DNA of 33,255 bases from an uncultured Aeromonadales bacterium (lineage in GTDB: Bacteria > Pseudomonadota > Gammaproteobacteria > Enterobacterales > Succinivibrionaceae), in NCBI GenBank assembly GCA_902761645.1, contig CACWLF010000017.1:1-33255 (forward strand), written 5' to 3'. Below are positions 15,290-25,001 of this stretch, one piece after another. Made by a program: the position numbers and the translations under genes. Position 1 is the stretch's first letter. The number at the start of each line of letters is the position of its first letter. The notes below the pieces were generated by a model. That model saw nothing but the letters and a program-made list of their open reading frames with translations, did not search any database and was not told the origin of the DNA.

Positions 15290-15403
15290 ATGAAAACACA
15301 AAAAACTGCAGACAATGCAAAAACCAGAATGGTATGGTTTCTGTATACTTCACTGTCTGTACTGCTGTTATCCAACGTGGTGATATTCATGCTGCAGAGA
15401 TAA
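15290..15403 (+). CDS. Possible 37-residue single-helix membrane peptide
   Basis: The frame from ATG at 15290 to TAA at 15401 encodes a basic N-terminus (MKTQKTADNAKTR), one clear membrane helix (VWFLYTSLSVLLLSNVVIFML), then QR. The positive-inside pattern suggests the N-terminus is cytoplasmic. A weak GGAA lies nine bases before the ATG, a TGATAAACT promoter-like element 35 bases before it, and a terminator-like hairpin after it at 15491-15520. It overlaps, in another frame, a spurious N-terminal extension of the dihydroorotase reading frame. No family is recognised. It is real only if expression or conservation supports it. Confidence 0.4.
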   Translation: MKTQKTADNAKTRMVWFLYTSLSVLLLSNVVIFMLQR

Positions 15404-15490
15404 GAATACATAGTTCAGTCATCCTGCGTTCTGTCTTTATTCAGTTCCGGTTCCGGAATGCAATCAGTAAATATTCAGTATATTTTAGAA

Positions 15491-15520
15491 AAAAGAAACA
15501 GTTAATCTGTCTGTTTTTTC
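15491..15520 (+). terminator. Candidate intrinsic terminator upstream of dihydroorotase
   Basis: AAACAG (15496-15501) pairs with CTGTTT (15511-15516), extended outward by a G-T and two A-T pairs. It has a 9-nt loop and runs into TTTTTTC. It would end the transcript of the small gene at 15290 and separate it from the dihydroorotase. Confidence 0.45.
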
Positions 15521-15572
15521 TTCATCTAGTCCAATCTACGATATTGATCTCGTTAAAAAAATCAGATTTACT

Positions 15573-15578
15573 TATAAT
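15573..15578 (+). promoter_or_regulatory. Probable -10 box of dihydroorotase gene
   Basis: A perfect TATAAT at 15573-15578 lies 34 bases before the ATG at 15613. There is no good -35 at 17 bp. Its position inside the longer open frame is a further reason to reject the upstream N-terminal extension. Confidence 0.45.
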
Positions 15579-15612
15579 TGAACAAAATAAACAGTTCGAG
15601 AGAGCAACATCC

Positions 15613-16956
15613 ATGTCAAAAATACTAATTCAGAATGCCACAATAGTTAATGAAGATCAGATTTACAATGCCGACTTAAAAATATCCGACGGATTTATAG
15701 AACAGATAGGTTCCAATCTTGGAACCAGGGATGCCGATACTTTTTTCAATGCGGAAGGACTGTACCTGCTGCCAGGTGTAATTGACGATCAGGTTCATTT
15801 CCGCGAGCCCGGAAACACACACAAGGCAACCATTGCAACAGAATCCCGCGCTGCGGTGGCAGGAGGAACCACATCATTCATGGATATGCCGAATACAAAT
15901 CCGCAGACCGTCAGTCAGGCTGAATTCAATCATAAAATGGAAATCGGAAAAGCCACATCCATTGCAAATTATGCATTTTTCCTTGGAGCTACGAATTCGA
16001 ATCTTGAGGAAATAAAAAAAACAGATCCGAAAGCATGTCCGGGAATTAAAATATTCATGGGTTCATCGACCGGCAATATGCTGGTGGATCAGGGAAAGGC
16101 ACTTGAAGATATTTTCAGGGAAAGTCCCGTTCTGATAGCCACACACTGCGAAAAACCGGAAATCATCAGCGCAAACGAGCAGAAAGCCAGGGAGAAATAC
16201 GGAGACGACGTTCCGGTAAGTGAACATCCCAATATCCGCTCCAGGGAAGCTTGCGTGGAATCATCAAAAATTGCTTTCGAACTGGCAAAAAAATATCACG
16301 CAAACCTTCACATCCTGCATTTATCAACAAAAGAGGAAGTTGAACTGCTGAAGGAATTTCAGAATACACCTTTCAATGACAAGAAAATAACCGCAGAGGC
16401 CTGTCTTCCGCACCTGATTTTTACCGATCGCGATTACGATACGCTCGGAACCAGAATAAAATGCAATCCTGCCGTCAAGACAAAAGAAGATCAGGAAGCA
16501 CTGATATGGGCTCTGAAAAACAATGTGATAGATCTGGTTGCAACCGATCATGCACCTCATCTAGAATCAGAGAAAAACAACACCTATTTCAAGGCGCCGT
16601 CAGGAATTCCTGTAATCCAGTACTCGCTGATATCTCTTCTTGAACTTTATCACCGGCATCAGCTGTCTCTCCAGGATATCGTAAGACTTACCGCCCATAA
16701 TGTTGCCAGACGCTACCGCATTGCAGATCGCGGATTTATCAGAGAGGGATACAGAGCTGATTTGGCACTGGTTAACCTAAACAGTGAAAATACCGTTACA
16801 CGTGATAAGCTCTTTTCCAAATGCCGGTGGTCGCCTTTTGAAGGCAGAACATTCCATTCGGAGATCTTCGCCACATTTGTGAACGGAAATCCGGTTTACA
16901 GGGAAGGAAAGATAATCGAAGGAATTTCCGGAGAGCCGTTAACTTTTTCACGATAA
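15613..16956 (+). CDS. Dihydroorotase (amidohydrolase family)
   Basis: This 447-residue enzyme cyclises N-carbamoyl-aspartate to dihydroorotate in pyrimidine synthesis. It shows the dihydroorotase signatures GVIDDQVHFREPG (residues 55-67), AVAGGTTSFMDMPNTNP, GIKIFMGSSTGNM with the likely metal-bridging lysine, ATHCEKPE, LHILHLST and the catalytic VATDHAPH. The first metal site, usually HxH, is QVH here (Q60, H62), a variant I recall from dihydroorotases with this DDQVHFRE form, common in Bacteroidetes. The start is the ATG at 15613 (MSKILIQNATIV). Although the frame is open back to 15277, that stretch is low in coding character, contains a TATAAT and a hairpin, and encodes no known domain. 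It stands alone, not with other pyr genes. The symbol is left out because enteric pyrC is a different subtype. Confidence 0.88.
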   Translation: MSKILIQNATIVNEDQIYNADLKISDGFIEQIGSNLGTRDADTFFNAEGLYLLPGVIDDQVHFREPGNTHKATIATESRAAVAGGTTSFMDMPNTNPQTVSQAEFNHKMEIGKATSIANYAFFLGATNSNLEEIKKTDPKACPGIKIFMGSSTGNMLVDQGKALEDIFRESPVLIATHCEKPEIISANEQKAREKYGDDVPVSEHPNIRSREACVESSKIAFELAKKYHANLHILHLSTKEEVELLKEFQNTPFNDKKITAEACLPHLIFTDRDYDTLGTRIKCNPAVKTKEDQEALIWALKNNVIDLVATDHAPHLESEKNNTYFKAPSGIPVIQYSLISLLELYHRHQLSLQDIVRLTAHNVARRYRIADRGFIREGYRADLALVNLNSENTVTRDKLFSKCRWSPFEGRTFHSEIFATFVNGNPVYREGKIIEGISGEPLTFSR

Positions 16957-17220
16957 TAGCAGGAAAACCTAAAAAAAATTTTCTTACGCTGAGGCATACG
17001 TTTATACTGCCATAAAACAACAACTGATCAAGCGTTTAAATTTTAGAACTAGTACACACATTAAAATGTTATTTATTATAATTTGGCTTGTTTGTTGTTA
17101 GAATTTTAGTATGGCATTATTGTTACTGTAATAAAAAAACGAGTAATCGAGTAACACTGAAATTCAGAGATTTTAACCGCTCAATAATTATTATAAATAT
17201 TACACAAGTAGGAAATAAGC

Positions 17221-19374
17221 ATGAGTATTATTTCAAAGAAAAGTATTCTGTCGGAAAAGATAAAAGAAAAGCGACAAGCGGAGAATGCTAAAAAAAGCGA
17301 CGCAAATCAGCAGAAGACGTATGTTCCTAAAAAGACTTTTATCGACAAGATACCTGTTGTTTCAGCAATTTCAAGAAAAATTGCAAACAGTTCGATTATA
17401 AGTGTAATAAAATTCGGTTTCGGCATTCTGCTTTTGAACATTGTTATCAATGCAATCATCACCTACTCAAGTCTCAGTGATCTGAGCGGAGCATTTGATC
17501 GTATCAGTAACAAGGCTACACCTCTGGCGCTGGAAGCCAAAACCCTTGAAGCAAACCTTCTTTCCATTCACAACCAGCTTAATCTGATTGTGACCGCAAA
17601 AAAACCGGAAAGCATTGCAGAAATGACATCTTCTCTTGAAGATCTGAAAGTAAAATACAAAGAAGGACTGAAACAGTTCAGATTATACGCAGAAGGAAAC
17701 CGTGTTCTGCAGGAAATCATCGATAACATGGAAGCGCTTTCAGATAAGTATATAGAAGAAACCAAAAAGTTACCGACTTTAAGAAAAGAAATCCTGACCA
17801 AATCCAAAAAAATCAATAAGGAAAAGGCATCATTCATTGGTCTTTCAAAAACATTGAACAGAGAAGAAACTCTTATCTATGCGACGCTTGATGATTATTT
17901 TCTTAAAGACAGTTTTCTGGGAATGCAGGCGGCCCAGAACATAATGGAAAACTCCACAATGAAAGCCTTTAATTCTGAACTGCCTGAAGAGATTGCCAAG
18001 GAAATGAAGGTTAATCAGCAGTACCTGAAAGACTTTGAGATGAACCTGAAGGATATTCGTCTTGAAATCAAGGACATTGATAACAACATCGGTACTTATA
18101 TCAAGGCGTTTGTATTCGATACCACAGATCCTAAAGGTGTTCTCAGTCAGCATCTTGATCTGGTAACCGAGCAGCTCGCAGCTGAAACTGCAGCCAATAA
18201 TGCAGAGGAATTGATCAACAATATCAGAACATGTATCAAACAGGTACAGGATATTTCACTCGCGGTTATTGCAGAAAGCAACAGCAACGCATCAACCACA
18301 TTCAACAAAAGCCAGCTTATCCAGCTGATCGCTCTGATTGTCGCCATAATCATCGCATCCGCAACTGCGAATATTGTATCAGTGTCAATCAAGAAACCGC
18401 TGAGCAGAATTATTAAGGCTATCGGTCTGATGTCGAACGGAGACTACACTCATGACTTCGGTTACAACGCCAAAAATGAATTCGGTGAACTGACCACCAA
18501 GATGAACCAGCTGCGAAAACTGTTCGCATCCATTCTTCGTCAGGTTGCTACCGCCAATATTGAAATAAATCAGGCAGCTTCGGTGAACCTTGAGTCTGTA
18601 AACAATACCGTTAAAGGAATTGAATCGCAGCAGGGTATGACAGACAAGGTTGCCGCATCAATGGATCAGCTGAAAACAACGGGAGCCCAAATGGCCGAAT
18701 CTGCTCACCAGACCTATCAGATTGTTCTGAATGCAGGAACCGCCGTGCAGCAGGGATGTGAAATTATTAACAAGAATATCGAAGCTACCCGTTATCTTGC
18801 AGAAAAACTGATTGATACAGAGAAGCTGATCAACGACGTTAATACCATGAGTGATAACATCGGTTCTGTAATACAGGTTATCAAAGACGTTGCAAACCAT
18901 ACCAATCTGCTGGCATTGAATGCTGCAATCGAGGCGGCGCGCGCCGGCGAATACGGTCGAGGATTTGCCGTGGTAGCTGAAGAGGTTAGATCTCTTGCCA
19001 ACAAATCGGAAGAATCAACCAACGAGGTAAAAAATGTTATAGAACAGCTGCATGAAGCTGTTCAAAAAGCCGTGGCTTCAATGAATGAGTGTTCCGAACA
19101 GATGGAGAAATCAATTGAACAAACATCTGCGGTAAATGAAGCAATCGCCAGAATCAACGAATCACTGCAGACAATTAATGAATACTCCGATCAAATCGTA
19201 AGTGCAACAGATGATCAGGAAAAGACCACCAGCGAGGTTGCTCAGAATATTCACATGATTGTTAAAATTTCCGAAAAGAATGTTCAGGAAGTTGCAAAGG
19301 TTACCAATTCCTGCGCCGATTTGAACAAACTGGCAAAGAAGCAGGCAGAGGAAAATCAGAAATACAAATTCTAG
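17221..19374 (+). CDS. Methyl-accepting chemotaxis protein
   Basis: This 717-residue chemoreceptor has two membrane helices, at about 61-82 and 366-386, around a helical periplasmic sensor domain of roughly 280 residues (four-helix-bundle type with coiled-coil pattern). A HAMP domain follows at about 386-440. The signalling domain contains the invariant hairpin tip [21 protein letters not shown] and [14 protein letters not shown] at about 559-595. It would signal through CheA/CheW. A lysine-rich cytoplasmic stretch of about 60 residues precedes the first helix, longer than in most receptors. There is no C-terminal NWETF tether for CheR/CheB. AGGAAAT lies before the ATG. A TATAAT at 17077-17082 may be the -10, though without a clear -35. 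It is a single-gene unit ending in a strong terminator. The ligand is unknown. Confidence 0.93.
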   Translation: MSIISKKSILSEKIKEKRQAENAKKSDANQQKTYVPKKTFIDKIPVVSAISRKIANSSIISVIKFGFGILLLNIVINAIITYSSLSDLSGAFDRISNKATPLALEAKTLEANLLSIHNQLNLIVTAKKPESIAEMTSSLEDLKVKYKEGLKQFRLYAEGNRVLQEIIDNMEALSDKYIEETKKLPTLRKEILTKSKKINKEKASFIGLSKTLNREETLIYATLDDYFLKDSFLGMQAAQNIMENSTMKAFNSELPEEIAKEMKVNQQYLKDFEMNLKDIRLEIKDIDNNIGTYIKAFVFDTTDPKGVLSQHLDLVTEQLAAETAANNAEELINNIRTCIKQVQDISLAVIAESNSNASTTFNKSQLIQLIALIVAIIIASATANIVSVSIKKPLSRIIKAIGLMSNGDYTHDFGYNAKNEFGELTTKMNQLRKLFASILRQVATANIEINQAASVNLESVNNTVKGIESQQGMTDKVAASMDQLKTTGAQMAESAHQTYQIVLNAGTAVQQGCEIINKNIEATRYLAEKLIDTEKLINDVNTMSDNIGSVIQVIKDVANHTNLLALNAAIEAARAGEYGRGFAVVAEEVRSLANKSEESTNEVKNVIEQLHEAVQKAVASMNECSEQMEKSIEQTSAVNEAIARINESLQTINEYSDQIVSATDDQEKTTSEVAQNIHMIVKISEKNVQEVAKVTNSCADLNKLAKKQAEENQKYKF

Positions 19375-19391
19375 ACAGCTTCAGGCATATG

Positions 19392-19430
19392 CAGGGATGG
19401 TTTGTTTAATATCCCGTCCCTGTTTTGTTT
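19392..19430 (+). terminator. Intrinsic terminator of chemoreceptor gene
   Basis: CAGGGATGG (19392-19400) pairs with CCGTCCCTG (19414-19422), nine base pairs with one G-T, around a 13-nt loop. TTTTGTTT follows. Confidence 0.88.
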
Positions 19431-19566
19431 CGTACATGAATGCAGCACCACATATGAATCAGCCGGTATCGGTCCCGAACAATAAAATTCACCCAGTTAC
19501 CAGATTATACAAATCAATTACTCAATAACAGTTCTGCACAATGGACAGGCAAATCAGAGCCGCTTT

Positions 19567-20484
19567 CTACCAATTTTTTCTCTTGTTAAAAAAATAATCC
19601 ATCTGCTTTCGTTCACTGTCACTCAGATCATTTATTTCATTATTTTTTACCATATTTCCGATTTTATATCCGATTATCATGACTGTAATCAGCCAGGACA
19701 TCAGTGCAATAAAGAAACCGGCCAGAAGATATTCAAAACTCAAAAGTCTGTCTACCGACAGTCCTTTGAGCGGATCTTCAATGTAATCAGAATCAGCTGT
19801 GGATACAGTGCCGTCTGCAACATGATTTTCGCCAGTAAACGCAAGAGATTCCGGCGGTGTTATATTCTGAGATTTGTAAATTTCCTGCGCCGTTGCAACA
19901 AATACATTTGTTACAGTATTATTGATCCGTGATACGTCTTCCTTATGAGCATATTTATAAAGTATTTCATCTGTTATGTTACGATTTATTATATTCCGTA
20001 CTCTTGAATCCTGATTCAAATGAACACTGGACCAGCGCAATTTTGATATTTTTTCGGTAATTTCTCCCGGACTCAAAGCATTCTTCTGTGCCAGCAGCAG
20101 ACTGTCGCTCTCCGGACCGCTAGAAAAAACAGCACTTATAACAACAGCTTTGCGGGATTTGTCTCCTATATTCCACACGTCGAACAACCGGTTGTAATTG
20201 TGAGAGAAATGACTTTCAGTATCATAATCAACAGTAAGCACAACAACCTGATACCCTGTTTTATGCTCGAGTTCCTTTGCTTCACGCAGGATATAATTTT
20301 CAGTGTCGTAAGACAAAACCTTCATGAAATCGTTCACGTAAAAACACCCGGAAGGCGCAGGAATCTGATGCTGATTCAAAAAAAGATAACCTGGTATTGT
20401 GCCGCAAATTCCGACAATCAGCATCCACGGAATAAAAAAATCAAGAGGGTTTCTGTAAATCCAATATGCAATTCTTCCAAACAT
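19567..20484 (-). CDS. Membrane-anchored TPM-domain protein
   Basis: This 305-residue protein starts at the ATG at 20484 (MFGRIAYWIY), preceded by AAAGGAG. An upstream in-frame start at 20577 lacks support. A membrane helix lies near residues 15-37 (FFIPWMLIVGICGTIPGYLFL) and a second near the C-terminus (FEYLLAGFFIALMSWLITVMIIGYK). Between them is a TPM domain: FYVNDFMKVLSYDTENYILREAKELEHKTGYQ, VVVLTVDY, RLFDVWNIGDKSRKAVVISAVF. TPM domains occur in plant photosystem II repair phosphatases and bacterial YgcG-like proteins, and their role in bacteria is poorly defined. The domain should face the periplasm. The C-terminal tail is charged and ends in NKRKNW. It appears to be a single gene with no clear terminator. 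Confidence 0.75.
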   Translation of the reverse strand: MFGRIAYWIYRNPLDFFIPWMLIVGICGTIPGYLFLNQHQIPAPSGCFYVNDFMKVLSYDTENYILREAKELEHKTGYQVVVLTVDYDTESHFSHNYNRLFDVWNIGDKSRKAVVISAVFSSGPESDSLLLAQKNALSPGEITEKISKLRWSSVHLNQDSRVRNIINRNITDEILYKYAHKEDVSRINNTVTNVFVATAQEIYKSQNITPPESLAFTGENHVADGTVSTADSDYIEDPLKGLSVDRLLSFEYLLAGFFIALMSWLITVMIIGYKIGNMVKNNEINDLSDSERKQMDYFFNKRKNW

Positions 20485-20712
20485 CCGGAACTCCTTTGTT
20501 TTTGCAATAATTGTAATGATTACCGTCTTAACGCCAGACTGCCTGGTATTATACAAAATTAAATCATGACATTCCATTTTCAGATTACGACCATATATAT
20601 CGTATTGAAGCCATAATGCCGTGTTTTCCTCGTGCCATAGATAAATAAACCGGAAAAACGGGATGTTTCTTGGAAACAGTGAATAAATTAAAAAAGAAGA
20701 TAAACAGAATTG

Positions 20713-21771
20713 TCAGTGCATTAACTGATCTGCAATTTTTTCAATCTCATGTCGAATATTTACAAAACATTTCAAAAGCATCGGATTGAAATTACCGCAT
20801 TTTCCTGCCAGTATCATGGAGTAGGCATCGTCATAACTGAATGCTGTCTTGTAACAGCGTTCTGCTATCAGAGCATCGAAAACATCCACTACCGATACAA
20901 CCTGGGCACACTTCGGGATCTGATCTCCCTTAAGGTGCTGCGGATAACCGCGTCCGTCCCATCTTTCATGATGATATAGAGCAATTTCGTATCCAAACTT
21001 GAAAAACGGATCGCTAGGATCGTCACTGCCGATGGTTTTAATGATATCCGCACCTTTAAGGGTATGCAGTTTCATGATTTCAAATTCATCGTTGTTGAAA
21101 TGTCCAGGTTTCTGCAGAATATTATCAGGTATTGCGATCTTGCCTATATCATGCAGAGCCGACGCAATAGCAATGTTTTCAATATCCATCTGAGTAAAAC
21201 CGTACTCAGGGTGCTCCCTTACCACCTCGGACATTAATGCCTTGGTAAAAAACTTGATACGGTTTATATGCTGACCTGATTCCAAATCTCTGAATTCAAC
21301 CAGTGTCGACAGGGAACTGATCAGCTTGGAACTTTGCTCCCTGATTTTGCAGCTTTGTTTTTCCACCAGATACTCAAGATTATTTTTATGATCAAACAGT
21401 TCAACCAGATTGCGAACACGATGCTTAACCACCGATGTTGCAAAAGGCTTGGCAATATAATCAGATATACCTAATGAAAAACCTCTGTTCTGTGATTCTA
21501 TTGACATGTCCCCGGTAATCACAATTACCGGAATTTTACTCGATTCTCTGATTTTCTTAAAATTATCCAGAAACTGGTAGCCATCCATTACCGGCATAAC
21601 CAAATCAAGAAGGATTGCAACAACCTTATCCGATTTTTTTGATAAAATATCAAGGGCCTGCTGACCGTTTGCAGCCTCTTCTATCTGATACTCATTTTTG
21701 AAAATAGCCTTGAGCAGAACACGATTGCTCATGGCATCATCAACAATAAGTAAAATACCGTTATCGACCAT
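20713..21771 (-). CDS. Response regulator with HD-GYP domain (probable c-di-GMP phosphodiesterase)
   Basis: This 352-residue two-domain signalling protein has a receiver domain at residues 1-125 with acidic pair D11 D12, phospho-acceptor D56 (LLDLVMPVMDG), T86 and K108 (AKPF). After a helical linker it has an HD-GYP domain from about 150 to 340: E164/H168, the metal pair H207-D208 (ALHDIGKIAIPD), H236, HHERWDGRGYP (H267, H268, GYP 275-277) and D296 (VVSVVDVFDA). All metal ligands of an active HD-GYP phosphodiesterase are present. It would degrade c-di-GMP when phosphorylated by an unknown kinase, none of which lies nearby. No strong ribosome site precedes the ATG. The neighbouring chemoreceptor is on the other strand, so a link with motility is only suggestive. 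Confidence 0.9.
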   Translation of the reverse strand: MVDNGILLIVDDAMSNRVLLKAIFKNEYQIEEAANGQQALDILSKKSDKVVAILLDLVMPVMDGYQFLDNFKKIRESSKIPVIVITGDMSIESQNRGFSLGISDYIAKPFATSVVKHRVRNLVELFDHKNNLEYLVEKQSCKIREQSSKLISSLSTLVEFRDLESGQHINRIKFFTKALMSEVVREHPEYGFTQMDIENIAIASALHDIGKIAIPDNILQKPGHFNNDEFEIMKLHTLKGADIIKTIGSDDPSDPFFKFGYEIALYHHERWDGRGYPQHLKGDQIPKCAQVVSVVDVFDALIAERCYKTAFSYDDAYSMILAGKCGNFNPMLLKCFVNIRHEIEKIADQLMH

Positions 21772-21975
21772 ATCTGTAATGATAAAAAAACAATGAAAAA
21801 ATTATAATAAATAATCAGTATATTACTCTATATGCCCGCAGCACAGTAGAAAAAATTATTGTTATTGTGATACCCTCTCGCAAAGTAATAAAAAAATATC
21901 ATGACAGATCACATTTTGTTAATGTAATCCGCATGCAGGAATCATTAAGTTCCGCTGACGCCGGTTCACGGATTC

Positions 21976-22022
21976 AGGCAAAAAATAAAGGCAATACCTT
22001 AAATATAATAAGTATATTGCCT
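21976..22022 (-). terminator. Intrinsic terminator of feoAB
   Basis: On the minus strand AGGCAATA (22022-22015) pairs with TATTGCCT (21996-21989), eight base pairs, followed by TTATTTTTT. It lies 28 bases after the feoB stop. Confidence 0.85.
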
Positions 22023-22049
22023 CTTACAGGATGACAATGAGTACAAAAA

Positions 22050-24293
22050 CTATTTATTGAACACCATTTCGAACTTTATACTGTCATCATGATCTGCGCC
22101 CTTTCTCAACAGCAGGAACAAAATCAATGCAGCAAAAACAATGGCCAGTACAGTAAAACCGCTGAATACGCCAAACTTGAACCACATGGCAAAATTATAA
22201 AAAATTGCAGCCAGTGCATACGCAAATCCCAGCTGATAGGAAACAGCAAGACGGAATAAACGCTTGTTATTAAGTTCTCTTCGCAAAACACCTATTGCAG
22301 CAAAGCACGGCAGAGTAAACAGGTTGAACATTACAAAAGAGAACGCCGCCAGCTTGTCATTATGGAAAATATGTGTGTCAAGCGCAGCTGCCATGGTATC
22401 ATCGTCAACCTCATCATCGGCACTCTGGGAAACACCTGCTGTTACAGCCAGTGTTGTAATGATATTCTCCTTTGCAACCAGACCGGCAACAACAGGAACC
22501 ACAGCCTTGTAATCACTGAATCCTAAAGGAGCAAATATCGGAGCAACAGGTTCGGAAACCGTTCTCAACATTGAATTGTCTATATTTTCAGCTTCCTTGA
22601 AAAAGCCGTTCTCAAATTCAAAGCTGAAAGTTGACATGAACCATACCAGAGTTACAGATGCAAAAATTACTGTACCGGCCTTTATTACAAAGGCTTTTAT
22701 ACGGCCGTAAACTGTTCTGATAACAACCTTTGCATTAGGCAAATGGTATGACGGAAGTTCCAGCAAAAATGATGATCCGGATGATTTGAAAGCAGAGAAC
22801 TTCTTAAATATGGTTGCAGAGGAAATTATCACTGCAATGGATAAAAAGTACATCATTGGTGCAAATAACGGAACGGAACTGAATAAACAGTTGGCAAAAG
22901 TTATGATTACCGGCAGTTTCGCACTGCACGGAATCATCGTTGCGGTAAAGAGTGCTATTCTTCTTTCACTTTCGGAACCAAGTGTTCTCGCAGTCATCAG
23001 AGCAGGAACTCCGCAGCCGGAACCGATTAAATAAGGAATGAAAGCTCGACCGCTCAGACCGAACCACTGGAAAATACGATCCAGGATAAAAGCGGCCCTG
23101 GTCATATAACCGCATTCCTCCAGAAGAGACAGGAACAAAAACAGAATAATCATCTGCGGTACAAATCCCAGCACTGTACCGACACCGCCGATAATACCGG
23201 CTGTGATCAGTGAACTCAGTATTTCAGAAGTACCGTGTTCCGTTAAAAATTCCTGAGTCCAAGGAATAATCATTTCACCGAAAAACGTATCATTCGTCCA
23301 GTCGGTTACAATACTTCCAATCCAGCTTACCGAAATGAAGTAAACAAAGAACATGACAGCGACAAAAACCGGTATGCTGGTATATCTTCCAAGCAAAACA
23401 ATATCAAGCTTCTCACTCAGAGTTTTATTTCCTTCCGAAGCATCTCTTGTTACGGTTTTATCAATGATTTCATCTATTCTGCTGTAGCGATCCGAGGCGA
23501 TTGCAACTTCTACCGAAGAGGAGCCGTTAATACCTAATGATGAAATTTTTGATTTTGCATCCTTGACAGCTTCAGTAAAATTCCTGTTGCCGCTTAAAGA
23601 AGCAGGAACAGGATCATCAAGCACGGCACTCTTTGCATAATGCAATGCATCCTTCCGGTATTCCTCCGGAACCGTTCCGGCAACTTCTTTTAATATTTCA
23701 GCAACCCTCTCTGATCCGATATATGACTCTGACGGCATTTCCCATTCAGATCTGTTGAGGAATTCCTTTAACTGTTCTATGCCCTTACCGCTGGTGGCAC
23801 TTAAAGGAATAACCGCAGTGCCGAGCAGAGAGGAAAGCTTATCTGCATCAATACGGATTTTTCTCTCTTCGGCAACATCACACATATTAAGAACAACCAG
23901 CATGGGAATGCCTAAAAGTTTTAACTCGGATGTAAGATACAGACTGCGTTCAAGACAGGTTGCATCTATTATGTTGATAATAAGTTCAGGATCGTGATGA
24001 AGCAATTCCTCCGATGCTATTTTTTCTTCAGCGGTTGAACATGTCAGGGAATATATGCCGGGAAGATCGATCATCTGAACAGAATCAGAATAATTGCCGG
24101 TGTGAGACATTACCGTAACACCTGGATAATTACCGGTTCTCACGCGCATATTGCATAAACGGTTGAACAGAGTACTTTTTCCGCAGTTCGGATTACCTGC
24201 CAGCATTACATGACGAACATTTCTTTTTCTCGGGATCTGTGGTACGTCGCAAGGACATGAACTACATTTATTATCACCGCAGGAACATGACAT
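22050..24293 (-). CDS. feoB: Ferrous iron transporter FeoB
   Basis: This 747-residue inner-membrane Fe(II) transporter has an N-terminal G domain with G1 GNPNCGKS (33-40), G2 region GNYPGVTV, G3 DLPG (76-79) and G4 NMCD (136-139), a helical GDI-like region to about 270, then the polytopic membrane domain with gate motifs. The conserved cysteine-containing segment GSGCGVPALM lies in the first gate and IPCSAKLPV later. The first 16 residues hold five cysteines (C3, C5, C10, C13, C15), unlike E. coli FeoB, and may bind metal. It starts 15 bp after feoA with GAGGTG upstream. No feoC follows. It works in anaerobic iron uptake and is probably under Fur control from the upstream promoter. Confidence 0.97.
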   Translation of the reverse strand: MSCSCGDNKCSSCPCDVPQIPRKRNVRHVMLAGNPNCGKSTLFNRLCNMRVRTGNYPGVTVMSHTGNYSDSVQMIDLPGIYSLTCSTAEEKIASEELLHHDPELIINIIDATCLERSLYLTSELKLLGIPMLVVLNMCDVAEERKIRIDADKLSSLLGTAVIPLSATSGKGIEQLKEFLNRSEWEMPSESYIGSERVAEILKEVAGTVPEEYRKDALHYAKSAVLDDPVPASLSGNRNFTEAVKDAKSKISSLGINGSSSVEVAIASDRYSRIDEIIDKTVTRDASEGNKTLSEKLDIVLLGRYTSIPVFVAVMFFVYFISVSWIGSIVTDWTNDTFFGEMIIPWTQEFLTEHGTSEILSSLITAGIIGGVGTVLGFVPQMIILFLFLSLLEECGYMTRAAFILDRIFQWFGLSGRAFIPYLIGSGCGVPALMTARTLGSESERRIALFTATMIPCSAKLPVIITFANCLFSSVPLFAPMMYFLSIAVIISSATIFKKFSAFKSSGSSFLLELPSYHLPNAKVVIRTVYGRIKAFVIKAGTVIFASVTLVWFMSTFSFEFENGFFKEAENIDNSMLRTVSEPVAPIFAPLGFSDYKAVVPVVAGLVAKENIITTLAVTAGVSQSADDEVDDDTMAAALDTHIFHNDKLAAFSFVMFNLFTLPCFAAIGVLRRELNNKRLFRLAVSYQLGFAYALAAIFYNFAMWFKFGVFSGFTVLAIVFAALILFLLLRKGADHDDSIKFEMVFNK

Positions 24294-24308
24294 TTTAACA
24301 CCTCAAAT

Positions 24309-24530
24309 TTATTCTACTTCTATTACCATGGCATCATCTTTACCAAGAATTATCTGATACCCGCGTATCGTTAATGCAATCGGAAAACCCAGCGGAGCCT
24401 TGTGGGAAACCTCAAATTCTGTACCCGGTAAAAAACCTAATTCGCTTAAACGACGACTGCGACTGCGATCTGTTGTATTAATCCGGCTGATAGTACCTTT
24501 ATCCCGGACTTTTAAATTCTTTAGTAGCAT
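24309..24530 (-). CDS. feoA: Ferrous iron transport protein FeoA
   Basis: This is a 73-residue SH3-like protein, the usual FeoA length, with RSRRLSELGFLPGTEFEVSHKAPLGFPIALTIRGYQIILGKDDA split across the whole domain. It is a cytoplasmic accessory to FeoB. The start chosen is the ATG at 24530 (MLLKNLKVRDKGT). The frame is open further to a TTG at 24605, but that would lie at the promoter's predicted start point. The ribosome site (ACAGG, about 12 bases before the ATG) is poor. It forms an operon with feoB. Confidence 0.92.
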   Translation of the reverse strand: MLLKNLKVRDKGTISRINTTDRSRSRRLSELGFLPGTEFEVSHKAPLGFPIALTIRGYQIILGKDDAMVIEVE

Positions 24531-24611
24531 ATGCAAACCATACCTGTTAAGTAATAGTAACACCTCTTTTATACTGAATAACGAATTACATTCGTTAATT
24601 AGCAATGACTA

Positions 24612-24644
24612 ACTAATAATAATTATTTATGGGATATAAGTCAA
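24612..24644 (-). promoter_or_regulatory. feoAB promoter with overlapping Fur-box-like site
   Basis: On the minus strand TTGACT (24644-24639), a 17-bp spacer and TATTAT (24621-24616) form a near-consensus sigma-70 promoter. An imperfect A/T palindrome at 24612-24630 (core AATAATTATT) matches about 12 of 19 positions of the E. coli Fur consensus and covers the -10, where Fur would block RNA polymerase. Start of transcription is expected near 24609. Confidence 0.65.
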
Positions 24645-24941
24645 GTTTTAAATCCCCAAATTTATTAAAAAGGTATATACAGGTTATTATTTATACACAT
24701 CCGATTTTATATACCGGTTAGCAATTACTACTCTAAACAGATAATATACTGCAAACCATCCCTGCAGATGAGTATTCGGCTAAAAAATATGTGCTGATTA
24801 TTACAGGATCAGAAAACAATCAGAACCATGATTTCATTAGCGGTAATCAGCGACTAACCATAAATCTGTGTATTCGGATACTTTTACACTGACGGGATAT
24901 TGCATTCAAATACGCCGAAAATGGTATATTTGCACACATGA
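24645..24941. other. Intergenic region between feoA promoter and lysS terminator
   Basis: About 300 bases of AT-rich sequence. I find no open frame with a ribosome site, no repeat and no structured RNA. It may carry further regulatory sites for feoAB, but none is clear. Confidence 0.4.
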
Positions 24942-24973
24942 AACAAAAAGGGAACCCAGCATGAAGGTTCCCC
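24942..24973 (-). terminator. Intrinsic terminator of prfB-lysS
   Basis: On the minus strand GGGAACC (24972-24966) pairs with GGTTCCC (24956-24950), seven base pairs, followed by TTTTTG. It lies about 30 bases after the lysS stop. Confidence 0.88.
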
Positions 24974-25001
24974 GTAAATAAACTGATGTTAATGATGCGT
25001 A

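Noticed and set aside
15277-15612. N-terminal extension of 112 residues on the dihydroorotase
   Set aside because: Dihydroorotase starts at MSKILIQN by family length. The extension spans a TATAAT and a terminator-like hairpin and has no domain.
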